From CAVYHJ01 sp963768165 [NCBI: uncultured bacterium] (lineage in GTDB: Bacteria; UBP4; UBA4092), in NCBI GenBank assembly GCA_963768165.1, contig CAVYHJ010000001.1, positions 248,001-312,000 of the forward strand: 64,000 bases of DNA. Reading direction: 5' to 3'. Position numbers and translations under genes: made by a program. Every line of letters starts with the position of its first letter. Position 1 is the first letter of the stretch. Shown piece after piece: positions 16,415 through 25,080 of this stretch. The notes beneath the pieces were generated by a model that saw only the letters and a program-made list of their open reading frames with translations, had not been told where the DNA came from and searched no databases.

Positions 16415-18226
16415 TTAATTTTTACCTTTATATACCGGAAACTCAATAATGAAAACTGTCCCATGATTTGGTTTACTTTCAACATTAATGGTTCCATTGT
16501 GCGCTGTAATTATTTTATGGGTAATCGGCAATCCAAGTCCAGATCCGGTAGGTTTGGAAGAAAAAAATGGATCGAAAATATGTGTCAATGTCTCCTGCGA
16601 AATTCCACAACCAGTATCTTTTATCGCCACGGTAACGCGTTCGGGTTTGCCTTTTTCCAAAGGAGACAAATAGGTATAAATCTTTAATTGTCCACCCTGC
16701 CCTTCCATCGCGTCCAGGCTATTCTTAAATAAGTTCAAAAAAGCCTGCTTTAATTGTTCGCGATCCACCTTGATAACGGATTGGCCGGCTTCATATTTCG
16801 TAACTATCTTGACATTCTTTTTCTTACTAATGTCATGGATCATAAAAATAGTTTCTTCTAAAATCTGGTGTAAATCCATGGCACGCATTTTTGGCAAAGT
16901 CGGCGAGGATAATTCCAAAATCTCATACAATATCCTTTCCAGCCGTTCCACTTCATCCAACACAATCCTAAGATATGGTTTTCCTACCACTCCTTCCGGA
17001 AAATTATCATAGACCTTCCGAGTAAACCCTCCGATAGAAACCAACGGATTGCGGATTTCATGAGCAACCCTGGCAGATAACTCACCCACGGCGGCTAGTC
17101 GTTCCACACGTACCAATTGTTCCCGAATTTCCCTGAGCTCACGTTCGTTCCGCTGTACGGTTTCAAACAATCGGGCATTCTCTATACAAATTGCCGCCTG
17201 ATTCGCGAGAATCGTCAATAATCTTTCATCATCTTGTGTAAATTTTTCATCTCCAGAAGTCTTGTCAAAAACACTTAGTGTTCCTATCACCGTTCCTTTA
17301 GCGATAATCGGAACGCAGACCAATGATTGAACATGTTTCTGAAATTTACTTTTTAATCGCCGATTCCTTTTAATATCAGAAATCAGAACACTCTTGCCGC
17401 TCATGGCAACTTCACCGGCGACGCTCCCCCCCAATTCTATTACCTTCGGTACCAGGTCCTCATCCGTAGTGCCAAACATTTCTTCAATTTGTAATCCTTC
17501 GCGATCTTCTGCTAACAATCTCAAAATACTTCCCCGTGCGCCTAAAATCTCCGCCCCCGCTTTGGTAATTTCTTTGAGTACCTTTTCCAGTTGCAAGGAA
17601 GAACTAATGGTTTTCCCTACTTCATATAATTGTGATACCTCATTCAGAGCCCGTTTTTCTTCTTCATACAATTGCGCGTTGCGGATTACCCCCGTGATTT
17701 GCGAAGCAATAGCCGAAAGAAAACTAATTTCGTCAGTTGTATAATGTCGTGGTTTAAACGTCTGAACATTGATCACTCCAATGGTCTTTTCATCTCTTTG
17801 CATGGGAACGGATAACATCGAATAACTTCCTTTTTCTTCCGCCTCCGCAAAATAGACGTATTGTGGATGCGTATCCGAACGAAAAACGGATGCAGGAATT
17901 CCCGTTTTTGCCGTATGTCCGGTAATCCCTTCTCCAATTTTTAATTTCACTTTTCCCACTGCTTCAGGACTTAATCCGCTCGTTGCCCGCAATACCAATA
18001 TACTTTCCTTATCAATTAAGTAAATCGAGCAAATATCCGCATTCATTTTCTTTTTAACCGTATCGACAATTTCTTTTAACATTAGGTCAAGGTCAAGATT
18101 TGAACTTGTTAGCTCTCCCATCTCTTTTAATGTGGTTAATTCAATAGTTTTACGGTCTAATTCAACTTGAATTAAATCCAATCGTTCGCTATTGGGGATA
18201 GGAATTTGTTCTTTATTTGTTTCCAC
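16415..18226 (-). CDS. Soluble sensor histidine kinase with two GAF domains
   Basis: 603 residues without membrane segments. A short coiled start leads to GAF domains at about 40-190 and 210-350, then a HisKA helix pair with the phosphorylated H389 (ARVAHEIRNPLVS) and an HATPase domain with N-box (LNLFKNSLDAM), G1 (DTGCGIS), F (FDPFFSSKP) and G2 (GSGLGLPI). It senses an unknown cytoplasmic ligand or redox cue and phosphorylates the adjacent receiver. Translation starts at a GTG (18226) 14 bases inside the end of proC, with AAGGAG 7 bases upstream, so it is coupled to proC. Confidence 0.94.
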   Translation of the reverse strand: METNKEQIPIPNSERLDLIQVELDRKTIELTTLKEMGELTSSNLDLDLMLKEIVDTVKKKMNADICSIYLIDKESILVLRATSGLSPEAVGKVKLKIGEGITGHTAKTGIPASVFRSDTHPQYVYFAEAEEKGSYSMLSVPMQRDEKTIGVINVQTFKPRHYTTDEISFLSAIASQITGVIRNAQLYEEEKRALNEVSQLYEVGKTISSSLQLEKVLKEITKAGAEILGARGSILRLLAEDREGLQIEEMFGTTDEDLVPKVIELGGSVAGEVAMSGKSVLISDIKRNRRLKSKFQKHVQSLVCVPIIAKGTVIGTLSVFDKTSGDEKFTQDDERLLTILANQAAICIENARLFETVQRNERELREIREQLVRVERLAAVGELSARVAHEIRNPLVSIGGFTRKVYDNFPEGVVGKPYLRIVLDEVERLERILYEILELSSPTLPKMRAMDLHQILEETIFMIHDISKKKNVKIVTKYEAGQSVIKVDREQLKQAFLNLFKNSLDAMEGQGGQLKIYTYLSPLEKGKPERVTVAIKDTGCGISQETLTHIFDPFFSSKPTGSGLGLPITHKIITAHNGTINVESKPNHGTVFIIEFPVYKGKN

Positions 18227-19034
18227 CGCTTAACTCCTTGGAACGATGAGTTGCTGCTGATACGGCATTCATAACCGTCGCGCGAAACTTTCCTGACTCC
18301 AAAGCGTGTAACCCTGCAATGGTTGTCCCGCCGGGAGAGGTTACCTTATCACGCAAGGAAGCCGGGTGCTCCTTGGTTCCCAATAACATTTTAGCGGAGC
18401 CATATACAGTTTGTGCAGCCAACAACAACGCAATTTCACGGGATAACCCTTCTTTCACACCGCCATCCGCCAACGATTCAATAAATTGAAACACATACGC
18501 TGGCCCGCTACCTGATAAACCTGTAACCGCATCCAACAATGATTCTGGAACCAGTACGACTTGACTCACCGCTGCCAATAATGTTCGGGCCAATTCAATA
18601 TGCTCCTTTTTCGCCGCCGTTCCCCCTGCTAAAGCAGATGCTCCCTCCAAAACCAAAGCCGGGGTATTCGGCATTACACGAATTACTGGAACATCGGACG
18701 ACAATTTCTTTCCGATTTTTGCCGTTGTTATTCCTGCTGCGATACTAATTATCAATTGTGAGGAATTAATAAATGTGCCTACTTCATCCAGTAATGGATC
18801 CACCACATTAGGTTTCACAGCAATAAAGATGACATCCGCATTTTTGACAACGTCTTGATTATTGTCAGTTGTTTTGATTTTTAATGTTGCAGAGATATAT
18901 TTTCTTCTGGCGGAGATAACATCGCTGGCGATGACATTGGAAGGGGTAACCAATTTCGCTTGAATTAAGCCCTTCATTAAAGCTTCCGCCATATTCCCCC
19001 CGCCGAGAAAACCTATTTTCATATTTTTTTTCAT
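18213..19034 (-). CDS. proC: Pyrroline-5-carboxylate reductase
   Basis: Last step of proline synthesis: NAD(P)H reduction of pyrroline-5-carboxylate. The N-terminus MKIGFLGGGNMAEALMKGL is the dinucleotide-binding turn; AVKPNVVDPLLDE, RVMPNTPALV and GLSGSGPAYVFQF are family motifs, and SPGGTT appears near the end. I take the ATG at 19034 (AAGGAG 7 bases upstream); another at 19040 is only 1 base from that site, and the extended frame to 19079 would read through a hairpin repeat. It follows yggS, a widely conserved pairing, and overlaps the kinase gene by 14 bases. Confidence 0.96.
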   Translation of the reverse strand: MKKNMKIGFLGGGNMAEALMKGLIQAKLVTPSNVIASDVISARRKYISATLKIKTTDNNQDVVKNADVIFIAVKPNVVDPLLDEVGTFINSSQLIISIAAGITTAKIGKKLSSDVPVIRVMPNTPALVLEGASALAGGTAAKKEHIELARTLLAAVSQVVLVPESLLDAVTGLSGSGPAYVFQFIESLADGGVKEGLSREIALLLAAQTVYGSAKMLLGTKEHPASLRDKVTSPGGTTIAGLHALESGKFRATVMNAVSAATHRSKELSGGNK

Positions 19035-19052
19035 TTTCATACTCCTTTTAGT

Positions 19053-19072
19053 GTCGAGTCGGGAGACTCGAC
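19053..19072. repeat. GGGA-tetraloop hairpin element, copy 1
   Basis: Perfect 8-bp stem GTCGAGTC / GACTCGAC with loop GGGA (GNRA class on this strand), flanked by CTATC. It sits exactly between the yggS stop (19076) and the proC ribosome binding site. Copies lie at 41043-41062 and, halved, near 44613. Confidence 0.75.
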
Positions 19073-19075
19073 CTA

Positions 19076-19771
19076 TCAATTCATTGATTTCCGTTCTCCA
19101 AAAATTGCTGTTCCAATTCGTATCATCGTACTACCTTCTTCAATTGCCATAAGGTAATCCTGGCTCATACCCATTGAAAGATGCCGCATATTGGTATTGG
19201 TAATTTCTTGTTTTAAAATATCATCGAATATTTTTTTTAACATCTGAAAACTGGCTCTGATCTTTTCTCTATCTTCTGTTAAAGGGCCAATCGTCATGAG
19301 TCCTTCCACTTGTAAATTGGGCAACAATGAACAACTTCTTACCAAATTTTCAGTCTCTTCCGGTTGGCAACCGGATTTGGTTCCTTCTGCGGATGTGTTC
19401 ACCTGAATTAAAACTCGTTGTTTTTTATTGATACCACTTGCCCGTTTCTGAATTTCCTGAGCAACTTCCATCCGGTCAACGGATTGAATCAAATCAAATA
19501 TATCCACAGCATATTTCACCTTGTTGGTTTGTAAATGCCCAATGAGATTCCACTGAACTTGTTGATTTAATTCACCAAATTTTATCTTAGCTTCCTGCAC
19601 CCGATTCTCCCCAATCTCCTGAATCCCGGCATCTATCGCTTGCCGAATCAAGTCCACGCCCACAGTTTTGGTCACTGCTACCAAAGTAATTTCTTCGGGT
19701 CGGCGGCCACAATGGCCTGCAATATCAGAAATTTTCTCCCGAATTACTTGAATATTTTCAGAAATTCTCAT
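19076..19771 (-). CDS. YggS/PLPBP family pyridoxal-phosphate homeostasis protein
   Basis: 231 residues, a single alanine-racemase-like TIM barrel. PLP-binding K35 lies in LVAVTKTV, and EIGENRVQEA, WNLIGHLQTNK and MGMSQDYLMAI are diagnostic motifs. The family binds PLP without clear catalysis and balances PLP and amino-acid pools. Paired with proC in the order typical of many bacteria, the two genes being separated only by a hairpin repeat. The ATG at 19771 agrees with the usual N-terminus. Confidence 0.95.
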   Translation of the reverse strand: MRISENIQVIREKISDIAGHCGRRPEEITLVAVTKTVGVDLIRQAIDAGIQEIGENRVQEAKIKFGELNQQVQWNLIGHLQTNKVKYAVDIFDLIQSVDRMEVAQEIQKRASGINKKQRVLIQVNTSAEGTKSGCQPEETENLVRSCSLLPNLQVEGLMTIGPLTEDREKIRASFQMLKKIFDDILKQEITNTNMRHLSMGMSQDYLMAIEEGSTMIRIGTAIFGERKSMN

Positions 19772-19867
19772 CCTAAACTCATCATTAATAACTCTTTCCT
19801 ATCATTGTATCATAATGACTTAAGAGAAACAGATGGCAGGATTATTTTTTGAAGGAACAATATCTTT

Positions 19868-20803
19868 TTAGTGAGGAATAGAATCGGGCGCACCGTAAGA
19901 ATGTAACCCTTGTGGACTGAAAAATGAAAAGATAACATTGACCCCATAATAACAAAGGATTACCGCAATAAACCCGATAATGGCAAACCAGGCTGTTTTC
20001 TGGCCACGCCAACCGGCAATCAGCCGCGCATGCAGGTAAACTATATAAATCAGAAAAACGATTAGCGACCACGTTTCTTTGGGATCCCAACCCCAATAGG
20101 TTCCCCAAGCTTCATGCCCCCACAAAGAACCCAGAATAATGCCAATACCCAATAAAACCGTTCCGATAGAAATTAACCAATAGGTTTGTTTATCAAGGGT
20201 TTCTGTATCATCCAACTTCGACAAAGATCCGTTGGAAAGTCCACGAGTTTGGTTACGAGATTGCACCATATAAAGAATCCCTGTACCAAACGCTAATGCA
20301 AACGCCGCATAACTAAAAAAAACCGTCGGGACATGAATCTTAATCCAATAACTCTGCAACGCCGGCATCAAGTTTTCCACCGCTTGCGGAGGAGTTGGAA
20401 AAAATACTCTCGAACCCAATGCGTGAAACGTCCAATTACATCCATAAATAAATTGTTTTACCGGAGGGACATTCAAGGCATATCCCATAATGAACCAGAC
20501 GATCGGAATGATTACCACGCCCAAACTGCGGGTCGGATAGAGAAATTCAACCACCACGAATTCCAACGCAATCACAAAAGAAAGTAACAACAAGGATTCG
20601 TAGAAATTAGCCCAAGGCACATGGGACGCTTCCATCCAACGAAATCCCATACCTACAGTATGCGCGATAACACCCGCCAGTGCGATGCATAAGGGAATTT
20701 TAGAGGATTTATTTTCCACCTTAATCAGGTCCCAGATATATAGTAATCCTGCCAGTGTGTAACCCACATAAGCAATAATGAAAAACACATAACTTGTCGC
20801 CAT
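19868..20803 (-). CDS. ccsB: Cytochrome c biogenesis protein CcsB/CcsA type (System II, WWD protein)
   Basis: An integral membrane protein of 311 residues with about eight hydrophobic helices, carrying the WWD haem-handling motif WGTYWGWDPKETWSL near residue 245 and conserved histidines (e.g. KIHVPTVFFSYAAF). With ResB it exports haem and attaches it to apocytochrome c in the periplasm. A good AGGAG stands 5 bases before the ATG. The partner resB lies 55 bases upstream, making a complete System II pair. Substrates could include the CxxCH protein at 31-33 kb. Naming (CcsA/CcsB/ResC) varies between organisms. Confidence 0.94.
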   Translation of the reverse strand: MATSYVFFIIAYVGYTLAGLLYIWDLIKVENKSSKIPLCIALAGVIAHTVGMGFRWMEASHVPWANFYESLLLLSFVIALEFVVVEFLYPTRSLGVVIIPIVWFIMGYALNVPPVKQFIYGCNWTFHALGSRVFFPTPPQAVENLMPALQSYWIKIHVPTVFFSYAAFALAFGTGILYMVQSRNQTRGLSNGSLSKLDDTETLDKQTYWLISIGTVLLGIGIILGSLWGHEAWGTYWGWDPKETWSLIVFLIYIVYLHARLIAGWRGQKTAWFAIIGFIAVILCYYGVNVIFSFFSPQGLHSYGAPDSIPH

Positions 20804-20858
20804 AAATTCTCCTATGTAGCGGAAAAACCGCTCTGCTCAGATTCTTCTATTATAATGA

Positions 20859-22310
20859 TTATTCCAAGGATTTAGCAAATCCTATAATATTGACCAACTC
20901 TTTTTTAATATCGGTTGCCCGGCGGTTGGATGCGGCAAAAGATTGAACCAACACCTTGTTTTTCTGCGGGATGATTCTAATCCAAATTCTTTTATATTCC
21001 AGCCATAATGTGGTAATCAATCCAAATATGATTAATACAAATCCAACATAAACAACCGGTAAGCCCGGATCTTTCACCACTTGAAAAACTGAAATCCACG
21101 CCTGGTCAAGGGAAGTGATGGCGTAATCAAAACTGATATTTTGTTTCATCGGTAAATCCTTAAGACTGATATTGGCAAATACCCATCCATGTCCTGTAGT
21201 TTGCCCGTTGGTCGTTTCATATATCTCAATGGCAGGATTATTGGGATCGTTCGAGCGGGATGTCGGCTGCATATTTTCATCCATTCCAAAATCCGGAATA
21301 AACCGTGTCACGGTAATTTGTTTTCCGGTTCCGGGTACGGAATAAGTATCCCCAACCTTTCCTTCCCAGGTCGTAATCGGTTCAAATGTCTTCCCATCAT
21401 TGATAGCCAATTTAAACCCATTAATTGTCCCGCTTTTCTGCCGGGAATTTTGATAGAATAAATATCCCTGATGATTCATCGGATGATTCACTTGAATCAA
21501 TTCCCTGCGGATTTCCTTGCCGTCCTGGATGACAGTAACGTTACTGCGGAAATCTGAAGGGTCTTGCGTTCCGGGATAATATCTTTCTTCAAATTTATCG
21601 AGTCGTAATTGAAAATTGGAATGAGGAATCGAAATCGTTTGTCCTTCAACAACTGGAAGAGTATCATCATATGACCACGGCCAGACTGTTTTCCCTATCA
21701 ATCCTCCGACAAATATCGTAACCACAGCTATATGGGCGATTAAATTTCCCCACCGGTTCAATACTCCTTTTTGTCCATACAGATAAATAGTCCCGCTGGA
21801 CTCATCCTTCTCTTGCCTAACAGTATTGAAATGAAATTTTTGCAGCGATTTTTTGAATTGTTCCAACGTTTCTTGTGCACCTACCTTGAACCGTTCCTCT
21901 GCCCGATACTCTGACTGGTTATAAAATTCGTCTTTCATAATCACAATGGGTTTACCCAAAGACCGGCGTAACATTCGATAGCGATGTACCGTACACACTG
22001 TCGTACTGATGCATAACATGGTAAGAATAAAAGTAAACCAATTGGCTTTATAAATGTCATAAAATCCCAATTGCCGGAATAGCTCTGCCATGGCAGGTCC
22101 ATATTGATTGATATAAACGAGCATATCTTCATTTTGTGGAATTAAGGTTCCGATGGTAGCAGCTATAATAACAATTACCAAAAGCGTAATCGTCAATTTC
22201 AAAGATTCCCAGAACTCCCAAAATTTTCTAATAAAGCCGCGTCCGGGAGGCGGAATATAAGGTGTTTCAATCGCCGGGCCGACATGCTCGTAGGTTTCAT
22301 TGCCATTCAT
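20859..22310 (-). CDS. resB: ResB-like cytochrome c biogenesis protein (System II)
   Basis: 483 residues. Two N-terminal membrane helices (about 45-65 and 90-115), a third near 185, a large periplasmic domain (about 215-410) and a last helix near 425-445 (VVYVGFVLIIFGLITTL) give the Ccs1/ResB topology. NHPMNHQGYLFYQNS is typical of the family. It forms the haem-handling complex with the downstream CcsB. The ATG start lacks a strong ribosome binding site, and MNGNE is simply the longest plausible start. Confidence 0.92.
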   Translation of the reverse strand: MNGNETYEHVGPAIETPYIPPPGRGFIRKFWEFWESLKLTITLLVIVIIAATIGTLIPQNEDMLVYINQYGPAMAELFRQLGFYDIYKANWFTFILTMLCISTTVCTVHRYRMLRRSLGKPIVIMKDEFYNQSEYRAEERFKVGAQETLEQFKKSLQKFHFNTVRQEKDESSGTIYLYGQKGVLNRWGNLIAHIAVVTIFVGGLIGKTVWPWSYDDTLPVVEGQTISIPHSNFQLRLDKFEERYYPGTQDPSDFRSNVTVIQDGKEIRRELIQVNHPMNHQGYLFYQNSRQKSGTINGFKLAINDGKTFEPITTWEGKVGDTYSVPGTGKQITVTRFIPDFGMDENMQPTSRSNDPNNPAIEIYETTNGQTTGHGWVFANISLKDLPMKQNISFDYAITSLDQAWISVFQVVKDPGLPVVYVGFVLIIFGLITTLWLEYKRIWIRIIPQKNKVLVQSFAASNRRATDIKKELVNIIGFAKSLE

Positions 22311-22383
22311 TTGGATAACTCGCTCAGTTAACTATGAAAAGATGGTATTGGGGTTGACGACACGGCGGGTAAAAATATGCCCA

Positions 22384-23391
22384 TTAATACGCCCGGTCAA
22401 TAACATAATCACCAAGCGCGTATAATGCTTCCTTGTATTCAGAGGCGGGAAAAATATCCAATTCCCGTTTCACCCGGTCCACTAATTCGCGTGCATATTT
22501 TTTTACATAGACGACCGACCCCTGTTCCTGCAAGGAATCGGCCACCCATTTCAAATCTGCTTGTGAGGGCGTGTTCATCATGATATGTTCCAACCGTTTT
22601 CTATCCGATGCGGGTAAACGGTCACGCAGATGAATCAAGGGCAATGTTATTTTCCCGTCCTGCACATCCTGATTGGTAGGTTTTCCAAAATCAATTAGGT
22701 TCGATGTATAATCCAGCGCATCGTCAATAATCTGAAAAGCAAGTCCGACACCCAATCCATATTCTGCCGCCGCTTGGATTTCTTTTACATTGGAAGAATT
22801 GACCATAACTCCAAATTGGCAGCTCATGGAAATTAGTTCTGCGGTTTTCCGCCGTATCATTTCCAGGTATTCTTGTTCTGTGGTATAGAATTCGTACCCG
22901 CGTTCCAGTTCCAGGATTTCTCCCTGCACCATTACTGCCACGGAATCAGCCATTAATCGTGTAAACGGTGAACCCCCATGATAGGCCACCAGTGAACTGG
23001 CGGTCGCGTAGAGATAATCGCCGGACAATACCGCCACTTGATTTCCCCAACGCGCATTAACAGATTCCAATCCCCGACGGATATCGGCATTGTCAACAAT
23101 ATCGTCATGAATCAAGGTGGCTGTATGGCAGAGTTCAACGCTGCACGCCAGATCAATTGTTTTTTGTTGAATACCTCCGGTAATTCCTGAAAAAAGCAAC
23201 ACAAACATCGGTCGGAACCGTTTTCCACCGGCGTGTATCAAATATTGCGCGGCTTGAGTGACCAAGGGACGGTCTGATTTCACCGCTTCTAATAATCTCT
23301 GCTCTACATGGTCCAAATGGGACTGCAATAGAGTTTCTATCGAAGCGTATTGATTTACAACCTGCGTGACCGTAATTGGCTGAACGCTCAC
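22384..23391 (-). CDS. Polyprenyl diphosphate synthase (trans-isoprenyl type)
   Basis: Chain-elongating prenyltransferase, 335 residues. The first aspartate-rich motif is LIHDDIVDNADIRRG and the second FQIIDDALDYTS; GGKRFRPMFVLL near residue 53 binds the allylic diphosphate. Product length (quinone side chain or carrier lipid) cannot be fixed from sequence, but an octa/heptaprenyl-type enzyme for quinones fits beside the cytochrome genes. Starts with GTG (AAGGA 5 bases upstream). It lies 73 bases before resB in transcription order. Confidence 0.94.
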   Translation of the reverse strand: MSVQPITVTQVVNQYASIETLLQSHLDHVEQRLLEAVKSDRPLVTQAAQYLIHAGGKRFRPMFVLLFSGITGGIQQKTIDLACSVELCHTATLIHDDIVDNADIRRGLESVNARWGNQVAVLSGDYLYATASSLVAYHGGSPFTRLMADSVAVMVQGEILELERGYEFYTTEQEYLEMIRRKTAELISMSCQFGVMVNSSNVKEIQAAAEYGLGVGLAFQIIDDALDYTSNLIDFGKPTNQDVQDGKITLPLIHLRDRLPASDRKRLEHIMMNTPSQADLKWVADSLQEQGSVVYVKKYARELVDRVKRELDIFPASEYKEALYALGDYVIDRAY

Positions 23392-23557
23392 AAAAATCCT
23401 TGCCCTTCCGCAACCTTATTTAATGTTTTGAAAAAATGAAACCCGATTTCCGCTTAAAATATTATATTACAAGCATTAAATAGTCTCAAGTTTCAATCCT
23501 CAGGTTGCAAGTTTAAGTTTTTGAACTTTAGACCTTAAGCTTTGGCTTTAAACTTTT
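23392..23557. other. Intergenic stretch with degenerate CAAGTTT/AACTTTA-type repeats
   Basis: Between apgM and the prenyl synthase lies AT-rich sequence with repeated short words (CAAGTTTCAA, CAAGTTTAAG, TTGAACTTTA, CTTTAAAC at 23488-23553) and partial inverted complementarity. Nothing codes. Similar words (AAGTTTCAAGTCCAAAGT) recur near 40790. Confidence 0.4.
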
Positions 23558-24763
23558 TTATTCCCACTCGCCATGTAAAAAGTAGTCCATGAGGGTATAA
23601 CCTTTGTCGAAAATAAGCTGGGATTGCGTGGCATTGGCTTCACTGAAAGTACGACCACGAAATTTGGGTGCGCCTTTTTCAGGATATTGATGCAATACCA
23701 CGGGCACGGGTTCATTGACATGAGTCTTATGAGCACAAGGTGTCGGGTGATCGGGTAATACCATGACCCGGCAAGGTTGATTCATTTGGGCAAAGGTCAA
23801 CATGGGACCGACGATTTTCTTATCAAAATCTTCGATTGCCTGTACTTTCAAATCCGGTCTACCCTGATGCCCGCATTCGTCCGGTGCTTCAATATGTATC
23901 AAAACAAAATCATTCCGTTGGAGGGCGTTCACTCCCGCTTCCACTTTTCCAGCATAATTCGTATCCAGATAGCCGGTAGCACCGGGAATATCCGGGACGT
24001 CAAATCCTGCGGATTTACCGATTCCCTTGACTAAATCCACTGCTGAAATAATTGTCCCGCCTTCTATTTTATGTTTGGTTTGGAAATCCGGCAGAGTGGG
24101 CATTTTCCCTTGACCCCAGAGCCAGACCTGTGTAGCGGGAAGATGATTTTCTTTGATACGTTTCTGATTGACGGGATGAGTCTTGAAAATTTCTTTGGAA
24201 CATTCCATGAAACTGCGGATTAAAGATTGGTGTTCCCCGTTGGGTAAATAGCTCTCCACAGGTTTATCAGTAATGTCATGGGGTGGAACGCATTTTAAAT
24301 TTCTATAATCTCCCTCTAACACCGCGAGATGACGATAACTGACACCGGGATAAAAAACAATCCCTTCTTTCAAAAGTTTGTCACGCAAGGTCAAAATTAA
24401 TTCTTTGGATTCTTCCGTTGTAATATGTCCGGCGGAATAATCCATCATCTTTCCGTCTTGCACGGTTACGGTGTTACACCGAAATATCGTCGCGGAAGGA
24501 GAGACCTTAATTCCCATACTGGCGGCTTCCAGCGGTGCCCTACCCGTGTAAAATTCTTCAGGGTTATAACTCATAATGGACAACGTCGCGACATCCGACC
24601 CGGGACTCATCCCCTGGGGTACGGTCTTGACCTGCGCCAAATTCCCATATTCCGCCAAATGCTCCAGATTAGGTGTTTTAGCATATTGTAAGGGCGTTAA
24701 TCCCCCCAACGAATCAATCGGCCAATCCGCCATTCCATCTCCTATCATCACAATATATTTCAT
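23558..24763 (-). CDS. apgM: 2,3-bisphosphoglycerate-independent phosphoglycerate mutase, archaeal type (ApgM family)
   Basis: 401 residues of the alkaline-phosphatase superfamily: metal-binding MIGDGMADW at the start, phosphoacceptor region GMSPGSDVATL, and HIEAPDECGHQG and VLPDHPTPCAHKTH toward the end. It interconverts 3- and 2-phosphoglycerate. A closely related bacterial subgroup was proposed as a homoserine kinase substitute when next to threonine genes; no such neighbours are here, so the mutase reading is preferred. GAGAGGA precedes the ATG. Confidence 0.92.
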   Translation of the reverse strand: MKYIVMIGDGMADWPIDSLGGLTPLQYAKTPNLEHLAEYGNLAQVKTVPQGMSPGSDVATLSIMSYNPEEFYTGRAPLEAASMGIKVSPSATIFRCNTVTVQDGKMMDYSAGHITTEESKELILTLRDKLLKEGIVFYPGVSYRHLAVLEGDYRNLKCVPPHDITDKPVESYLPNGEHQSLIRSFMECSKEIFKTHPVNQKRIKENHLPATQVWLWGQGKMPTLPDFQTKHKIEGGTIISAVDLVKGIGKSAGFDVPDIPGATGYLDTNYAGKVEAGVNALQRNDFVLIHIEAPDECGHQGRPDLKVQAIEDFDKKIVGPMLTFAQMNQPCRVMVLPDHPTPCAHKTHVNEPVPVVLHQYPEKGAPKFRGRTFSEANATQSQLIFDKGYTLMDYFLHGEWE

Positions 24764-24845
24764 AGAACAATTCCTCTCAATAATTAAGATTTAATCATCA
24801 TACTGGGATATGGAGATAAAGACAAGAGGCAATTAAAAAAACGAA

Positions 24846-24950
24846 CCGGCGAAACATTCAAATACCTTTTTTGCGGAACGCGGGTCCCCTGATTCTACTC
24901 CACCTATCCACTATGTGGCAGGCACTTTTCTGCCGGCGAAAAATACTCCT
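24846..24950 (+). pseudogene. Decayed fragment of a zinc-ribbon protein gene
   Basis: About 100 bases align with the 3' half of the intact zinc-ribbon gene at 27715-28074 (its bases about 27925-28022): ACATTYAAAT, GCGCGGGTnCCC/ACGCGGGTCCCC, CCACCTRTCC, CRCYTTTCYGCCGG and GAAAAATAC recur in order, while scattered changes have destroyed cysteine codons (ATGCGGCAG became ATGTGGCAG). No start or open frame remains. It is therefore a dead duplicate lying about 3 kb from the living gene, on the same strand. Confidence 0.75.
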
Positions 24951-24980
24951 AGAATCCCATAATGTCATCCAATAATTTAT

Positions 24981-25009
24981 TTGACAGCTATTATATGATT
25001 AGATAAACT
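24981..25009 (+). promoter_or_regulatory. Predicted sigma-70-type promoter of the methyltransferase gene
   Basis: TTGACA (24981-24986), 17-base spacer, TAAACT (25004-25009; 4 of 6 consensus). It is about 70 bases before the ATG at 25081. TATATG within the spacer offers an alternative -10 with poorer spacing. Confidence 0.45.
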
Positions 25010-25080
25010 ATGGCAAATCTAGCATCTAAAAGTTTTCTAGAGAAACAATATATAACTTTGTTAGGCACGAAGCAGGAAGC

